Positions 51,817-60,559 are shown, numbered from the stretch's first letter. The stretch is 64,000 nt of DNA from JAAYUJ01 sp963698165 (GCA_963698165.1 CAVOPT010000012.1:124001-188000); one strand, 5' to 3'. Notes: generated by a model from the letters alone, not told the origin. Made by a program: numbers and translations.

Positions 51817-53418
51817 TCACCGAAGGCCCACCATCCACCGTCCCAGCACTTCCCGCGACGCATCGGTCCGGGACGCAGTTCCCACGAGACGGCCTCGAAA
51901 CAGGATGCCCACGCGGTGACAGAGAGCCAGCAGCTCACCCAGGTCATACGAAATGACCACAAAGGCCGCCCCTCGGGTGCTCAACGCTTTCATGCGCCGG
52001 CGGATCTCCCCCTGAGCGTGCACATCGAGACCGCGGCCCGGCTGCTCCAGGACGGCCAGGGCGGTGGAATCGGTCATGATTCGGCTCAGTGCCACCTTCT
52101 GTTGATTTCCCCCCGACAGGGACCGGAGGCTTTCGACGGGAGAGGAACACGCCACATGGGCGCTTTCGAGGCACTTCGCCGCCCAGTCCCTGATCTGTCT
52201 CTTCTTGAGCCATCCCATGGTCTGAAAGGCCCTTTCGCGCTGACGGCCCATGAGAAGATTCTCCCACAGGGGGCGATCCGGCATCAGGGCCTCTTCCAGG
52301 GGATTGGCCGGAAGCCAGCGAATACCCATGTCCAGGCGGGTCGTAACGGGCGCCGTGGAAATGCCGTGCCCTTGAAACCGGAGCCCTCCCCGTACCGGGT
52401 GAATCAACCCCGCTATGAGGCGCCCGAGGGAGCGTTCACCGTTGCCCACAACCGCTCCAATCCCGAAAATCTCCCCCGGGAATACCTCCAGTGTGAAATC
52501 GTCGAGCCCAGGCTCCTGATCCAGGGAGACCGTGTGAACGTTTCGGATTTCAAGCACCGGCTCCGCAGTCCCGCTTTTCCCGCTGTCAGGAACAAACCTG
52601 CGCAGGTCCTCGAAAGCGGGTTCGGCTTCCGTTGCCGATTCCCTCCCGGAAACCATGATTGCGGCAAGATCCTCCGGGGTCACCTCGCCAGTCCGGTATG
52701 TCCCGTGAAACCGACCCTGGTGGAGCACGGAAATCCGGTTGGCGACACTGAAGACTTCATCGAGCCGGTGGCTGACGAGGAGGATCGTGTGCCCCCGCTC
52801 CTTGAAGGACACAAGCAGGTCCATCAAGTGTTTGATCTCCAGGGGCCCAAGGAGGCTCGAGGGCTCATCGAGGAGCAAGATCCGGGCGTTGTGGTGGAGG
52901 GCCCTGAGGATTTCAATCTGCTGCCTGTGGGCAAAGGGGAGCAGCCCGGCCGGAAGATGGAGGGGCACGGTGAAACCGAAAACACGCGCGAGCTCCCCGA
53001 CTCTCTCCTCCGCTTCCTTCCAGAGGACCCTGCCCCAGCGGCTGGGTTCTCCGCCGAGGATGACATTCTCCAGGGCCGATAACTGGGGAAAAATGAGCAG
53101 CTGCTGGTGGACCATGCCGAAACCGGCGTGCATGGCGTCTCCCGGGCACCTGAAACAGGTCGGCCGCCCCTCGAGAAAGACCATGCCCGCGTCGGGCCGC
53201 AGCTGACCAAAGAGGATCTTCAGGAGTGTCGATTTTCCCGCGCCGTTTTCTCCAACCAGGGCATGAATTTCCCCCTGGCGGATCTCCATGGAGATGTCCC
53301 GGTTGGCCCAAACGGGACCGAATTGCTTGGTAATGCCTTGAATGGAAAGAAGCGGTGAGCTCTCGAGGTGATCGGCGGGAAGATCATCATGAAAACCGGA
53401 GGAGATCATCGGCGCCAT
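51817..53418 (-). CDS. Nucleoside-type ABC transporter ATPase with two nucleotide-binding domains
   Basis: 533-residue double ATPase. The N-terminal domain has Walker A ALVGENGAGKSTLLKILFGQ and Walker B RILLLDEPSSLLGP, but its signature (LLPFAHRQQIEILRAL) lacks the usual LSxGxxQR form. The C-terminal domain has a degenerate Walker A (GIGAVVGNGERSLGRLIAG), an intact LRSLSGGNQQKVALSRIM and a changed Walker B (ALAVLEQPGRGLDVHAQ). This asymmetry is seen in sugar and nucleoside importers. In a composite pair one site would be formed by the intact N-terminal Walker A and the intact C-terminal signature. The gene lies 36 bases after the binding-protein gene. Confidence 0.92.
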   Translation of the reverse strand: MAPMISSGFHDDLPADHLESSPLLSIQGITKQFGPVWANRDISMEIRQGEIHALVGENGAGKSTLLKILFGQLRPDAGMVFLEGRPTCFRCPGDAMHAGFGMVHQQLLIFPQLSALENVILGGEPSRWGRVLWKEAEERVGELARVFGFTVPLHLPAGLLPFAHRQQIEILRALHHNARILLLDEPSSLLGPLEIKHLMDLLVSFKERGHTILLVSHRLDEVFSVANRISVLHQGRFHGTYRTGEVTPEDLAAIMVSGRESATEAEPAFEDLRRFVPDSGKSGTAEPVLEIRNVHTVSLDQEPGLDDFTLEVFPGEIFGIGAVVGNGERSLGRLIAGLIHPVRGGLRFQGHGISTAPVTTRLDMGIRWLPANPLEEALMPDRPLWENLLMGRQRERAFQTMGWLKKRQIRDWAAKCLESAHVACSSPVESLRSLSGGNQQKVALSRIMTDSTALAVLEQPGRGLDVHAQGEIRRRMKALSTRGAAFVVISYDLGELLALCHRVGILFRGRLVGTASRTDASREVLGRWMVGLR

Positions 53419-53454
53419 CTTTCAAGGGAAAGGCGGACAGGAAAAACGAATGGA

Positions 53455-54477
53455 TCAGGGGAAATCGGGAGGCGTGAAGCTCCCCGCTTCTTCCGAGCGC
53501 TTGGGAACCCTGATCTGCCCGCCTGCGAGAAGCTCCCGGGCTCGATCGATGAACTGGAGATCCTTGGGTGTGAAGAGGTGGCTGGAATGACGCATTTCGG
53601 TGATTCCAACGGCGCCGTCCGCCGCCCCGAGCCACTGATGCCCCTTCTGGAATCTGCCCTCCACGATTCCCCGGAGTGCCCCGTACACCGCCACGTCCAT
53701 GCGTTTGAGGGTGCTCGTGAGGATTCTCCCGGGAAGCTCGGAATCCTGGTCGAGGTCCTCGGCAATCATGGCGACGTCCCGGGAGTTCTTCACGGCCTCA
53801 AGGACCCCGACTCCCGTGTTGCCGGCAGCCCGGAATATGACGTCGACACCCCTGTCCATGAGTGCCTGGGCCAGGGATTTTCCTTTCACGGGGTCATTGA
53901 ACGATCCCGCGGAAGCAACCACCGTTTCAATGGCTTCACCGCGCCGTTTACCCGCCGTGGTCACCCCGGCTCGGAATCCGCTCACGTAGGCTTCAACAGG
54001 GGGAATGTCCATCCCCGTCACGATTCCAACTTGTTTCGTCCTGGTGAAGAGTCCCGCAACGAGCCCTGCCAGGAACCCCCCTTCCTCGGACTTGAAATCG
54101 AAACAGGCCACATTTTCGCCGGGGATTTCACCCTCGATGTGCACGAAGTGCGTTTTGGGAAAGCGCGGCGCGACATGCCTCACCGCATCCACGAAGAGAT
54201 ACCCGAGGGTCACGACCACATCGGCACGCTGGGCGCCGAGGCTCAAGTTGGGTACGTAGTCGGCCTGTTCACGGGATTGCAGGAATTGAGCCTGAAATCC
54301 AAACTCCTCTTTCGCCCTTTGAACACCCCGCCAGCACACGTCGTTGAAGCCCTTGTCCCCCAGCCCCGCCGCGTCGGTGAGAACCACGACCCTCAGAGAC
54401 TCTCCCAAGCCCGTTCCAGGGGAGAAACAGAGGCAAAGCAGGGCCAGGCAGGCAACCTCCCATGGACGGATCTTCAC
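53455..54477 (-). CDS. BMP-family nucleoside-binding periplasmic protein
   Basis: 340-residue binding protein of the basic membrane protein family. A signal peptide (WEVACLALLCLCFSPGTGLG) is followed by VVVLTDAAGLGDKGFNDVCW, ADVVVTLGYLFVDAVRHVA, GGFLAGLVAGLFTRTKQVGI, and IPPVEAYVSGFRAGV, which match PnrA/Med-type purine nucleoside receptors. GVDVIFRAAGNTGVGVLEAV and the late SEL-type region of the domain are also present. The start is GTG 54477, overlapping the stop of the preceding gene by four bases (GTGA). There is no clear lipobox Cys at the cleavage point, so it may be free in the periplasm. It is the receptor of the adjacent importer. Confidence 0.9.
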   Translation of the reverse strand: MKIRPWEVACLALLCLCFSPGTGLGESLRVVVLTDAAGLGDKGFNDVCWRGVQRAKEEFGFQAQFLQSREQADYVPNLSLGAQRADVVVTLGYLFVDAVRHVAPRFPKTHFVHIEGEIPGENVACFDFKSEEGGFLAGLVAGLFTRTKQVGIVTGMDIPPVEAYVSGFRAGVTTAGKRRGEAIETVVASAGSFNDPVKGKSLAQALMDRGVDVIFRAAGNTGVGVLEAVKNSRDVAMIAEDLDQDSELPGRILTSTLKRMDVAVYGALRGIVEGRFQKGHQWLGAADGAVGITEMRHSSHLFTPKDLQFIDRARELLAGGQIRVPKRSEEAGSFTPPDFP

Positions 54478-54968
54478 TGCTGGGCCGCTTCCTTTTCCAG
54501 TTCCTCGGGGGACATGGTCCAGTAAGGAGCCCCGTCTTTCGTCCTGCGCACCTTGAGCTCGCTTTCCTCGCCCTTTTTCACCTTGGATGCCAGGAAAACG
54601 TCTTTGCCTTCCATTTCGACCCAAACGCCCTTGATCTTGACCTTGTCACCCTTACGCAGACCGATGCTCTCGACCTTCACGAAGGACTTGGGACCCAGCT
54701 GCACCTCAACCTTGTCCCCATCCTGATCGCGCACCAAAAGACCGACGCCGGGGGCCATTCCGGGCAGTGGAACGATTTCCTTGATCTCCTCCACGACGCC
54801 CTTGAAATCGTCGAACTCACTGGCATCGTAATAACGGTTGTACTCGCTCCCCTTTTCCCATCCGGTGAGCCCCGACTTGTCATCGGCCCCGACGAGGCGC
54901 AAACCGACACAAAGAAAACTCCACACCATCAGGAGGAAGATTCCGGTAATTGCAGGACGGCTCCGCAT
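54474..54968 (-). CDS. Exported OB-fold-like protein of unknown function
   Basis: 164-residue protein at the head of the nucleoside importer operon. The hydrophobic N-terminus (PAITGIFLLMVWSFLCVGLR) acts as a signal or anchor. The middle (DDFKGVVEEIKEIVPLPGMA, GVGLLVRDQDGDKVEVQLGP, RKGDKVKIKGVWVEMEGKDV) has the strand pattern of a small OB-like barrel, comparable to DNA-binding-like exported BOF domains. That comparison is by pattern only. The start at 54968 has AAAGGAG seven bases before it. Its stop overlaps the start of the binding-protein gene by four bases. The coupling suggests a linked role, possibly in nucleic-acid scavenging. Confidence 0.72.
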   Translation of the reverse strand: MRSRPAITGIFLLMVWSFLCVGLRLVGADDKSGLTGWEKGSEYNRYYDASEFDDFKGVVEEIKEIVPLPGMAPGVGLLVRDQDGDKVEVQLGPKSFVKVESIGLRKGDKVKIKGVWVEMEGKDVFLASKVKKGEESELKVRRTKDGAPYWTMSPEELEKEAAQQ

Positions 54969-55208
54969 GACTTGACTCCTTTTGACTATGCCCTCAAAAC
55001 AGACGAATACCCAATTCAACTGCACTAAGATAGAAGTTAACGGCACCGTTGGCAAACAGATTTGGGCAGAAACGGGTTGACTTCAAGGTCTCGGTTTCAT
55101 TAAGTTGCTTCGAGTTTGCCCTCGAAAGCCCCGGGGCTGCGTGACGTCGGGGCTTCCTCGAATCTTGAATCCTGAAAACAGATCGGACGTCCCTTGGACC
55201 GTTTTCGC

Positions 55209-55994
55209 ATGGGCGAGTGGGTCATGCTGACCTCGCAAAAAGGCAAGAAGTGGTTCGTCAGGCTGGATGATGCTCCGTTTTCCTGCCACCTGGGTGTCAT
55301 CCACATGAAGGACATCCTTGGAAGAGAGGAGGGGGAGCACCTGGAGACCCACAAGGGTGCCAAGATCTTCCTTTTCCGTCCCTCCCTGGAGGACTACATC
55401 TTCGCCATGGATCGAAAGACCCAGATCATCTATCCCAAGGACCTGGGGGCCATGATCTTCTACGGCGACATCCGGACAGACGACCTCATCCTGGAATCGG
55501 GCATCGGCTCCGGAGCACTCTCCATGGCACTTCTGAGGGCCCTTGGAAACCAGGGCCGCCTCATCTCCGTGGAAAAGCGCCCCGAATTCGCCGCCACGGC
55601 AAAGGAAAACATTGCCAAATTCTTTGGCGGTTCTCCCGGGAATCACGACATCGTCGTCGCGGACATCCAGGACTTCTTCATGAGCACCAGGGCCGACAAG
55701 GTGTACATGGACCTGCCGGAACCGTGGCACGCCATCGGTTCGGTGTCCAGACTCCTCAGGCAGGGAGGCCTGCTCTTGAGCCTCAGTCCCAACGTCGGCC
55801 AGGTCCAGCTGGTTTACCGAGAACTCAAGGCACACGGCTTCGCCGCCATGAACACCTTCGAACTCATGAAACGGGACTGGATGGTGGACGAAAGAAGGGC
55901 CCGCCCCCAGGACCGCATGATCGCCCACACGGGTTTCATCACCGTGGCCAAGAAGACCCCCGTCCCTCCCCCCCGGGAAGGAGTCGAAGGGTGA
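55209..55994 (+). CDS. trmI: tRNA (adenine-N1)-methyltransferase, TrmI-like
   Basis: About 261 residues. An N-terminal beta domain (GEWVMLTSQKGKKWFVRLDD) precedes the class I methyltransferase core. YPKDLGAMIFYGDIRTDDLI leads to LESGIGSGALSMALLRALGN, the SAM-binding loop, then ISVEKRPEFAATAKENIAKF, IQDFFMSTRADKVYMDLPEP with the family DxPxPW-type motif (DLPEPWHAIG), and LLSLSPNVGQVQLVYRELKA. The target in characterised enzymes is A58 of the T-loop. The start at 55209 is chosen; TTG 55194 would add five residues. It is divergent from the nucleoside importer and its stop is followed by a 420-base regulatory region. Confidence 0.9.
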   Translation: MGEWVMLTSQKGKKWFVRLDDAPFSCHLGVIHMKDILGREEGEHLETHKGAKIFLFRPSLEDYIFAMDRKTQIIYPKDLGAMIFYGDIRTDDLILESGIGSGALSMALLRALGNQGRLISVEKRPEFAATAKENIAKFFGGSPGNHDIVVADIQDFFMSTRADKVYMDLPEPWHAIGSVSRLLRQGGLLLSLSPNVGQVQLVYRELKAHGFAAMNTFELMKRDWMVDERRARPQDRMIAHTGFITVAKKTPVPPPREGVEG

Positions 55995-56345
55995 GCCCCG
56001 CGGGAATCTGGAAGGGTGGCCGCTTTTGTAGATTCCCGTTTTCAAGGGAATGACTCTTGCGCTCTTCCAAGGCAAGGATTTCATCCTCACCGAGCATGTT
56101 TTCACCCTTGGCGTTTTCCCTCGCTCTCACCAATGAAACACCCTGAATTGAGGCATTCAAAGCCGGCCACCTGACCCTCGCCCACATTTTTTCCCTTGAA
56201 TTGCCATAATTCTCACACAAAAATGTCACACATTTCCATCAACTCCCCAAGTTGGAACAAATTCGTACAATAGTGCAACCCACTTCATGCCCCAATCAAA
56301 TAATTTATTATGCTATTTCCAATATTTAAATTAATTATGCAGTCT
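55995..56345. other. Regulatory region upstream of glnB, AT-rich near the promoter
   Basis: Non-coding stretch before the glnB promoter. The GC content falls sharply from about 56200 to 56340. No perfect NtrC-type palindrome is present; 56271-56290 holds only a weak partial match. Bases 56031-56046 can form a short ATTCCC/GGGAAT hairpin after the trmI-like stop. Confidence 0.45.
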
Positions 56346-56360
56346 TGGCAAGCTCTTTGC
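56346..56360 (+). promoter_or_regulatory. Sigma-54 promoter (-24/-12) for glnB-amtB
   Basis: TGGCAA (56346-56351), five bases, then TTGC (56357-56360) matches TGGCAC-N5-TTGC with the correct GG-to-GC spacing. It lies 55 bases before the glnB start, in an AT-rich region. Sigma-54 control by NtrC is the usual arrangement for glnB/amtB under nitrogen limitation. Confidence 0.82.
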
Positions 56361-56414
56361 CTCATGGACCTTCCAACTCACAAAATCGTTAAGGAAAACA
56401 CAGGAGGATTAAAA

Positions 56415-56753
56415 ATGGTCAAGGTCGAGGCAATCATCAAGCCGTTTCGGCTCACTGCTGTTCAAGAGGCACTGGTGGGCATCGGGATTCAGGGCATGAC
56501 GGTAACCGAAGTGAAGGGATTCGGGAGGCAGAAGGGCCACGTGGAGGTGTACCGAGGTGCCGAGTACCGTGTGGATTTCGTCCCGAAGCTCATGGTGACC
56601 GTGGTCATTCCCGAGAGTCAGACGGATCAGGTCATCGATGCCATCCAGAAGGCCGCCGTTACCGGAAAGATTGGAGACGGGAAGATCTTCGTGTCCCAGA
56701 TCACCGACGTGATGCGCATCCGCACAAAGGAAACGGGATCGGACGCGGTGTGA
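56415..56753 (+). CDS. glnB: Nitrogen regulatory protein P-II
   Basis: 112-residue P-II signalling protein. MVKVEAIIKPFRLTAVQEAL, GFGRQKGHVEVYRGAEYRVD with Tyr51, the residue that is uridylylated in enteric bacteria, and GKIGDGKIFVSQITDVMRIR, which is the C-loop, are all present. It senses 2-oxoglutarate and ATP/ADP and blocks AmtB when nitrogen is plentiful. The start has AGGAGG seven bases upstream. The amtB gene follows after 71 bases, so in this context it may be called glnK, and the sequence alone does not separate the two names. Expression is expected from the sigma-54 promoter just upstream. Confidence 0.95.
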   Translation: MVKVEAIIKPFRLTAVQEALVGIGIQGMTVTEVKGFGRQKGHVEVYRGAEYRVDFVPKLMVTVVIPESQTDQVIDAIQKAAVTGKIGDGKIFVSQITDVMRIRTKETGSDAV

Positions 56754-56824
56754 AAAGGGTCACGGACACACACTCTGAAACGAAGCATTCCTACACACGT
56801 CATCATAGGCTCGGAGGACACGCC

Positions 56825-58192
56825 ATGAGGAAACTTGCAGTACTGCTTCTTCTAATCTCTCTCGCCGTCCTGGCGACTCCCGCATTTTCGGGAGAAACCG
56901 ACGCAACCATGCAACTGGCTCAGGCGGCAGCCACGGAATCGACCGCCACGGCAACGCCACCACCCCTCAAGAGCGACATGGGCGACACCGCATGGGTCCT
57001 TATTTCCACGGCCCTCGTCATGCTCATGACTCCTGGGCTGGCTCTCTTCTATGGAGGCATGGTCCGAAGGAAAAATGTCCTGGGGACCCTCATGCACAGT
57101 TTCGTGGCCCTCGCCATCATCACGGTACAGTGGGTGCTTTTCGGCTACAGTCTCGCATTCGGCCCCGATGTGGGATCCGTCATAGGAAACCTTGACTGGA
57201 TCGGCCTCAAGGGAGTCGGTTTAGAACCCAACGGGGATTACGCCCCGACCATTCCCCACCAGCTCTTCATGGTGTTCCAGATGACGTTCGCCATCATCAC
57301 CCCGGCCCTGATTTCAGGTGCCATCGCCGAACGCATCAAGTTCAGCGCCTACGTTGTCTTCATGTCCCTCTGGGCTTTTTTCGTCTATGACCCGCTCGCG
57401 CACTGGGTCTGGGGTGTTGGAGGCTGGATGAAAAGCATGGGAGCCCTCGATTTCGCGGGCGGACTGGTGGTCCACATCAGCTCCGGGGTCTCCGCCCTGG
57501 CATGCGCCCTCGTGGTGGGCAAACGGAAAGGCTATGGGGCCGATCTCATGGCACCCCACAACCTGACCCTCACCGTTATCGGCGCCGCCATGCTGTGGTT
57601 TGGATGGTTCGGCTTCAACGGGGGCAGTGCACTGGCTTCAGGGGACCTGGCAACATCCGCCTTCGTGGCCACCCAGATTGGCGCCGGCGCCGCGGCCTTC
57701 TCATGGTTCATGGTTGAGTGGGCCCACAGAGGCAAGCCCACAGCCCTCGGCCTGGTTTCGGGAGCCGTCGCGGGCCTCGTGGCCATCACACCCGCATCGG
57801 GCTTTGTGGGTCCTCTTTCGTCCCTTATCATCGGGCTGGTCGGCGGAGCCGCCTGCTATGCGGCGGTGAGCCTGAAGCCGAAGTTCGGGTATGACGACTC
57901 CCTCGATGTTGTGGGGATACACGCCGTAGGCGGAACCACCGGTGCCCTCCTGACGGGATTTTTCGCTTCAAAGGCGATCAACGCGGCGGGCGCCGACGGA
58001 CTCTTCTTCGGAAACGCAGGCCAGCTCGGCGTGCAGGCCCTCTCAGTTGTCGCCGCCTGGATCTACTCCTTCGTCGTGAGCTGGATCATTCTGAAGATCA
58101 TCGATGCGGTGATGGGGCTGAGGGCCAGCGAGGAGGATGAATCCGACGGCCTCGACCTGAGCCAGCACGGCGAGGTGGGCTACACCCTCTAG
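56825..58192 (+). CDS. amtB: Ammonium transporter
   Basis: 455-residue channel of the Amt/MEP/Rh family. A signal peptide (LAVLLLLISLAVLATPAFSG) is followed by a Thr/Pro-rich linker. The membrane core begins DTAWVLISTALVMLMTPGLA. LFYGGMVRRKNVLGTLMHSF, DPLAHWVWGVGGWMKSMGAL, FAGGLVVHISSGVSALACAL with the pore His, and DVVGIHAVGGTTGALLTGFF with the second pore His are present. The C-terminal helix (VMGLRASEEDESDGLDLSQH) is the P-II contact region. The start at 56825 has GGAGG six bases upstream. It pairs with glnB for gated ammonium uptake. Confidence 0.95.
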   Translation: MRKLAVLLLLISLAVLATPAFSGETDATMQLAQAAATESTATATPPPLKSDMGDTAWVLISTALVMLMTPGLALFYGGMVRRKNVLGTLMHSFVALAIITVQWVLFGYSLAFGPDVGSVIGNLDWIGLKGVGLEPNGDYAPTIPHQLFMVFQMTFAIITPALISGAIAERIKFSAYVVFMSLWAFFVYDPLAHWVWGVGGWMKSMGALDFAGGLVVHISSGVSALACALVVGKRKGYGADLMAPHNLTLTVIGAAMLWFGWFGFNGGSALASGDLATSAFVATQIGAGAAAFSWFMVEWAHRGKPTALGLVSGAVAGLVAITPASGFVGPLSSLIIGLVGGAACYAAVSLKPKFGYDDSLDVVGIHAVGGTTGALLTGFFASKAINAAGADGLFFGNAGQLGVQALSVVAAWIYSFVVSWIILKIIDAVMGLRASEEDESDGLDLSQHGEVGYTL

Positions 58193-58248
58193 GCGAGCCG
58201 GGAGTCCGCATCAACACGATCGGCGAAAACCACGTCAACCGGACAGCA

Positions 58249-58271
58249 GGGCAGGCCCCATGGGCCTGCCC
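58249..58271. terminator. Hairpin terminator between convergent amtB and the kinase gene
   Basis: GGGCAGGCCC (58249-58258) pairs perfectly with GGGCCTGCCC (58262-58271) over a three-base loop. ATGTTCTTTT follows on the plus strand. It can end the glnB-amtB transcript, and perhaps the minus-strand one. Confidence 0.7.
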
Positions 58272-58283
58272 ATGTTCTTTTCG

Positions 58284-59468
58284 TCAAGGAATTTCCAGGG
58301 GGAGCGCCACGATGGCGGTCGCGCCTCGCGGCCCCGTTGAGCGGAGACTGATGGATCCTCCGTGATCCTGGATGATCGAGCGTGATATGGCGAGACCCAA
58401 ACCCGTTCCCTGGGACTTGGTCGAAAAGAAGGGGTCGAAGATCTTGTCTTCCATTTCTGGGGGAATCCCTGGCCCATCATCCTCGATGATCACCAGGACC
58501 TGTCTTTCCTCAACCCCCATCCGCATCCGGATGGTGCCCACTCCGTCCATGGCTTCCACGGCATTCTTGAACAGGTTGAGGAAAACCTGCTTCAGCTGGT
58601 CCGAATCCCCGAGGACGAGCAGGGGCTCTTCCGCAATGGCTGTGAACAGCTCCACCTGGCGGTCCTGAAGCATGGGCTCGAGCAATTCAAGTGTTTCCGC
58701 GAGCACTTCCCCGATGTACAGGGAACGGTAGTCCGAAGGTGACCTGGGGCGGCTGATGAGGCGGATGCCGTTCAAGAGCCTGTCGAGCCGCCGCACTTCC
58801 CCAACGACGATCTCGAGCTTGTGTCGGTTGTTGGCATCGTCCTTGAGAGTCTCGCAGTTTTCCACCTGTCTCGCGAACCCCCCGATCACCGTCAGGGGCT
58901 TTCGGATTTCATGGACGACCTGAGCGACGGCTTTGCCCACGTCCGCCAGCTTCTCCATGAAACGCACCTGCCGCTCCAGTTCCTTCTTCCCGGAGATGTC
59001 GCGAATGATGGCGGTTGAATAAAGACGCCCACCCGTGCGAGAGACGGAATAGGAGATGTCCACGGGAACGGTCTCTCCTTTGCTGTTCTGAATCCCGCAT
59101 TCCCTGGAATTGCCGATGACCGCGGGCATTCCCGCATGGAGGTGTCTCTCCGGGGGCTCCTGATGGATGGCACAGTGGGGATCTGGAAGCAGGGGGGACA
59201 GGTCGCGGCCGACGATTTCCGCATAACGGTATCCGAAGAGCTCTTCCGCCGCCTTGTTGAAAAAGACGATGCGCTGCTCCTCATCGATGGTGACCACGGC
59301 GTAGCCCAGGGAAGAGAGGACATCCGCCACGATGGTCTCACAGCCCTCTGGTTCGCCACGGTTAAGCTGGGGGATCATGCCACCCTCCTGCCGCAACCTG
59401 TGCATGCCACTGAATGTGGGCGCCCGGAGGCTCTCCCCGGATGCCGAGGCCTTGGCGGCACCCGTCAT
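58284..59468 (-). CDS. PAS-domain sensor histidine kinase (NtrB-like)
   Basis: 394-residue soluble kinase, or 364 residues from the alternative start at 59378. A PAS domain (about residues 45-160: SLGYAVVTIDEEQRIVFFNK, EELFGYRYAEIVGRDLSPLL) is followed by the HisKA box VAQVVHEIRKPLTVIGGFAR with its His. The ATPase part has NLFKNAVEAMDGVG, EDDGPGIPPEMEDKIFDPFF and GTGLGLAISRSIIQDHGG. The longer start is used because its ATGA overlaps the aroB stop by four bases; the shorter one has its own GGAGGG site. It has no transmembrane helices, so the signal is cytoplasmic. No response regulator is adjacent. Convergence with glnB-amtB invites a nitrogen role, but that is not shown. Confidence 0.88.
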   Translation of the reverse strand: MTGAAKASASGESLRAPTFSGMHRLRQEGGMIPQLNRGEPEGCETIVADVLSSLGYAVVTIDEEQRIVFFNKAAEELFGYRYAEIVGRDLSPLLPDPHCAIHQEPPERHLHAGMPAVIGNSRECGIQNSKGETVPVDISYSVSRTGGRLYSTAIIRDISGKKELERQVRFMEKLADVGKAVAQVVHEIRKPLTVIGGFARQVENCETLKDDANNRHKLEIVVGEVRRLDRLLNGIRLISRPRSPSDYRSLYIGEVLAETLELLEPMLQDRQVELFTAIAEEPLLVLGDSDQLKQVFLNLFKNAVEAMDGVGTIRMRMGVEERQVLVIIEDDGPGIPPEMEDKIFDPFFSTKSQGTGLGLAISRSIIQDHGGSISLRSTGPRGATAIVALPLEIP

Positions 59469-60559
59469 CCGGATTTCAGCTCCTCCAGAATCCGCCGCAG
59501 GTCTCTCCGGTCCAGACCGTCATAGTCCACAACCTCGCCGATCCTCACCGGAAGAATGAAATGGAGTTTGTTTCCGATGCGCTTTTTGTCCGCCTCGAGG
59601 GCTCCCATCACTTCATCGGGGTCGAAGGTTCGGGGTGGCTTCACAGGAAGCCCCCAGCCGGCGCACAGGCGAACCAGCCGGGTCAAATCCGCCGCCGGAA
59701 ATTCTCCCAGTTGCACGGACAGTCTTGTCGCCGCGACCAGCCCGATTGCCACCGCATCCCCGTGGCGCATCTGGTAACCGCTGACCCGCTCCAGGGCGTG
59801 GCCGATGGTGTGTCCCAGGTTCAATACCCTGCGGTGACCGGCCTCCCGCTCGTCGAGTTCCACGACCCTTGCCTTGAGAATACAGCAGGCGGAAATGATG
59901 CGCAGGAGCGACTCCGTCTCCTTTTTTCCGATCGCATCCCCATGGCTTTCCAGATATTTCCAGAGCACTTCGTCACCGATCATGGCCGTCTTGATGACTT
60001 CGGCCATGCCCTGTCTGAACTCGTCCCTGGAGAGTGTCTCGAGTATCAGGGGATCCATCCAGGTGGCCCGGGGCTGCTGAAAGGACCCGATAAGATTCTT
60101 TCCCTCGGGAAGATCAACGCCTGTCTTGCCCCCAATGCTGCTGTCAACCTGAGCGAGAAGAGTCGTGGGCACCTGGTAATGGGGAATACCGCGCATGTAT
60201 ATGGAAGCGAGGAATCCCACCACGTCTCCCGTGACTCCTCCCCCCACGGCAACGAGGGCACTCCCGCGGTCCGCTCCCGCCCTCACGAGCCTGCTCGCAA
60301 GCTCCTCCACGGTCTGCAGGTGCTTGTTGGCTTCCGATGCCTCGAAAAGAAGCACGTTCCCCCTGTCTCGACCCGGCCACCCTGCGTCGCTCAGGCGCTC
60401 ACCCCACTCGCCCCAAACCTTCCCGTCCCATATCCAGAAGGCGCGGCGCCCGTCGAGATGTTCCTCCAGGGACTCGGGAAGCCTCTTCAACAGGCCTTCC
60501 CCGATGAACACTTCCGAGGTCCGAGGCGGTATCTCGGGCAGATTGATGGTGAGCCTCAT
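59465..60559 (-). CDS. aroB: 3-dehydroquinate synthase
   Basis: 364-residue enzyme that converts DAHP to 3-dehydroquinate in the shikimate pathway, with NAD and a metal ion. The NAD-binding region is VAVGGGVTGDVVGFLASIYM. PTTLLAQVDSSIGGKTGVDL and GKNLIGSFQQPRATWMDPLI are diagnostic, and the metal ligands are in RQGMAEVIKTAMIGD and LNLGHTIGHALERVSGYQMR-H. The start at 60559 has GAGAGGA seven bases before it; GTG 60565 is possible. The stop overlaps the kinase gene start (ATGA). No other aro genes are near. Confidence 0.95.
   Translation of the reverse strand: MRLTINLPEIPPRTSEVFIGEGLLKRLPESLEEHLDGRRAFWIWDGKVWGEWGERLSDAGWPGRDRGNVLLFEASEANKHLQTVEELASRLVRAGADRGSALVAVGGGVTGDVVGFLASIYMRGIPHYQVPTTLLAQVDSSIGGKTGVDLPEGKNLIGSFQQPRATWMDPLILETLSRDEFRQGMAEVIKTAMIGDEVLWKYLESHGDAIGKKETESLLRIISACCILKARVVELDEREAGHRRVLNLGHTIGHALERVSGYQMRHGDAVAIGLVAATRLSVQLGEFPAADLTRLVRLCAGWGLPVKPPRTFDPDEVMGALEADKKRIGNKLHFILPVRIGEVVDYDGLDRRDLRRILEELKSG

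Noticed and set aside
51547..53082. 511-codon open frame on the plus strand opposite the ABC ATPase
   Set aside because: The minus-strand ATPase has all the motifs; the plus frame has none.
56160..56345. NtrC binding palindromes upstream of glnB
   Set aside because: No TGCACC-N5-GGTGCA-like pair was found; only weak half matches.
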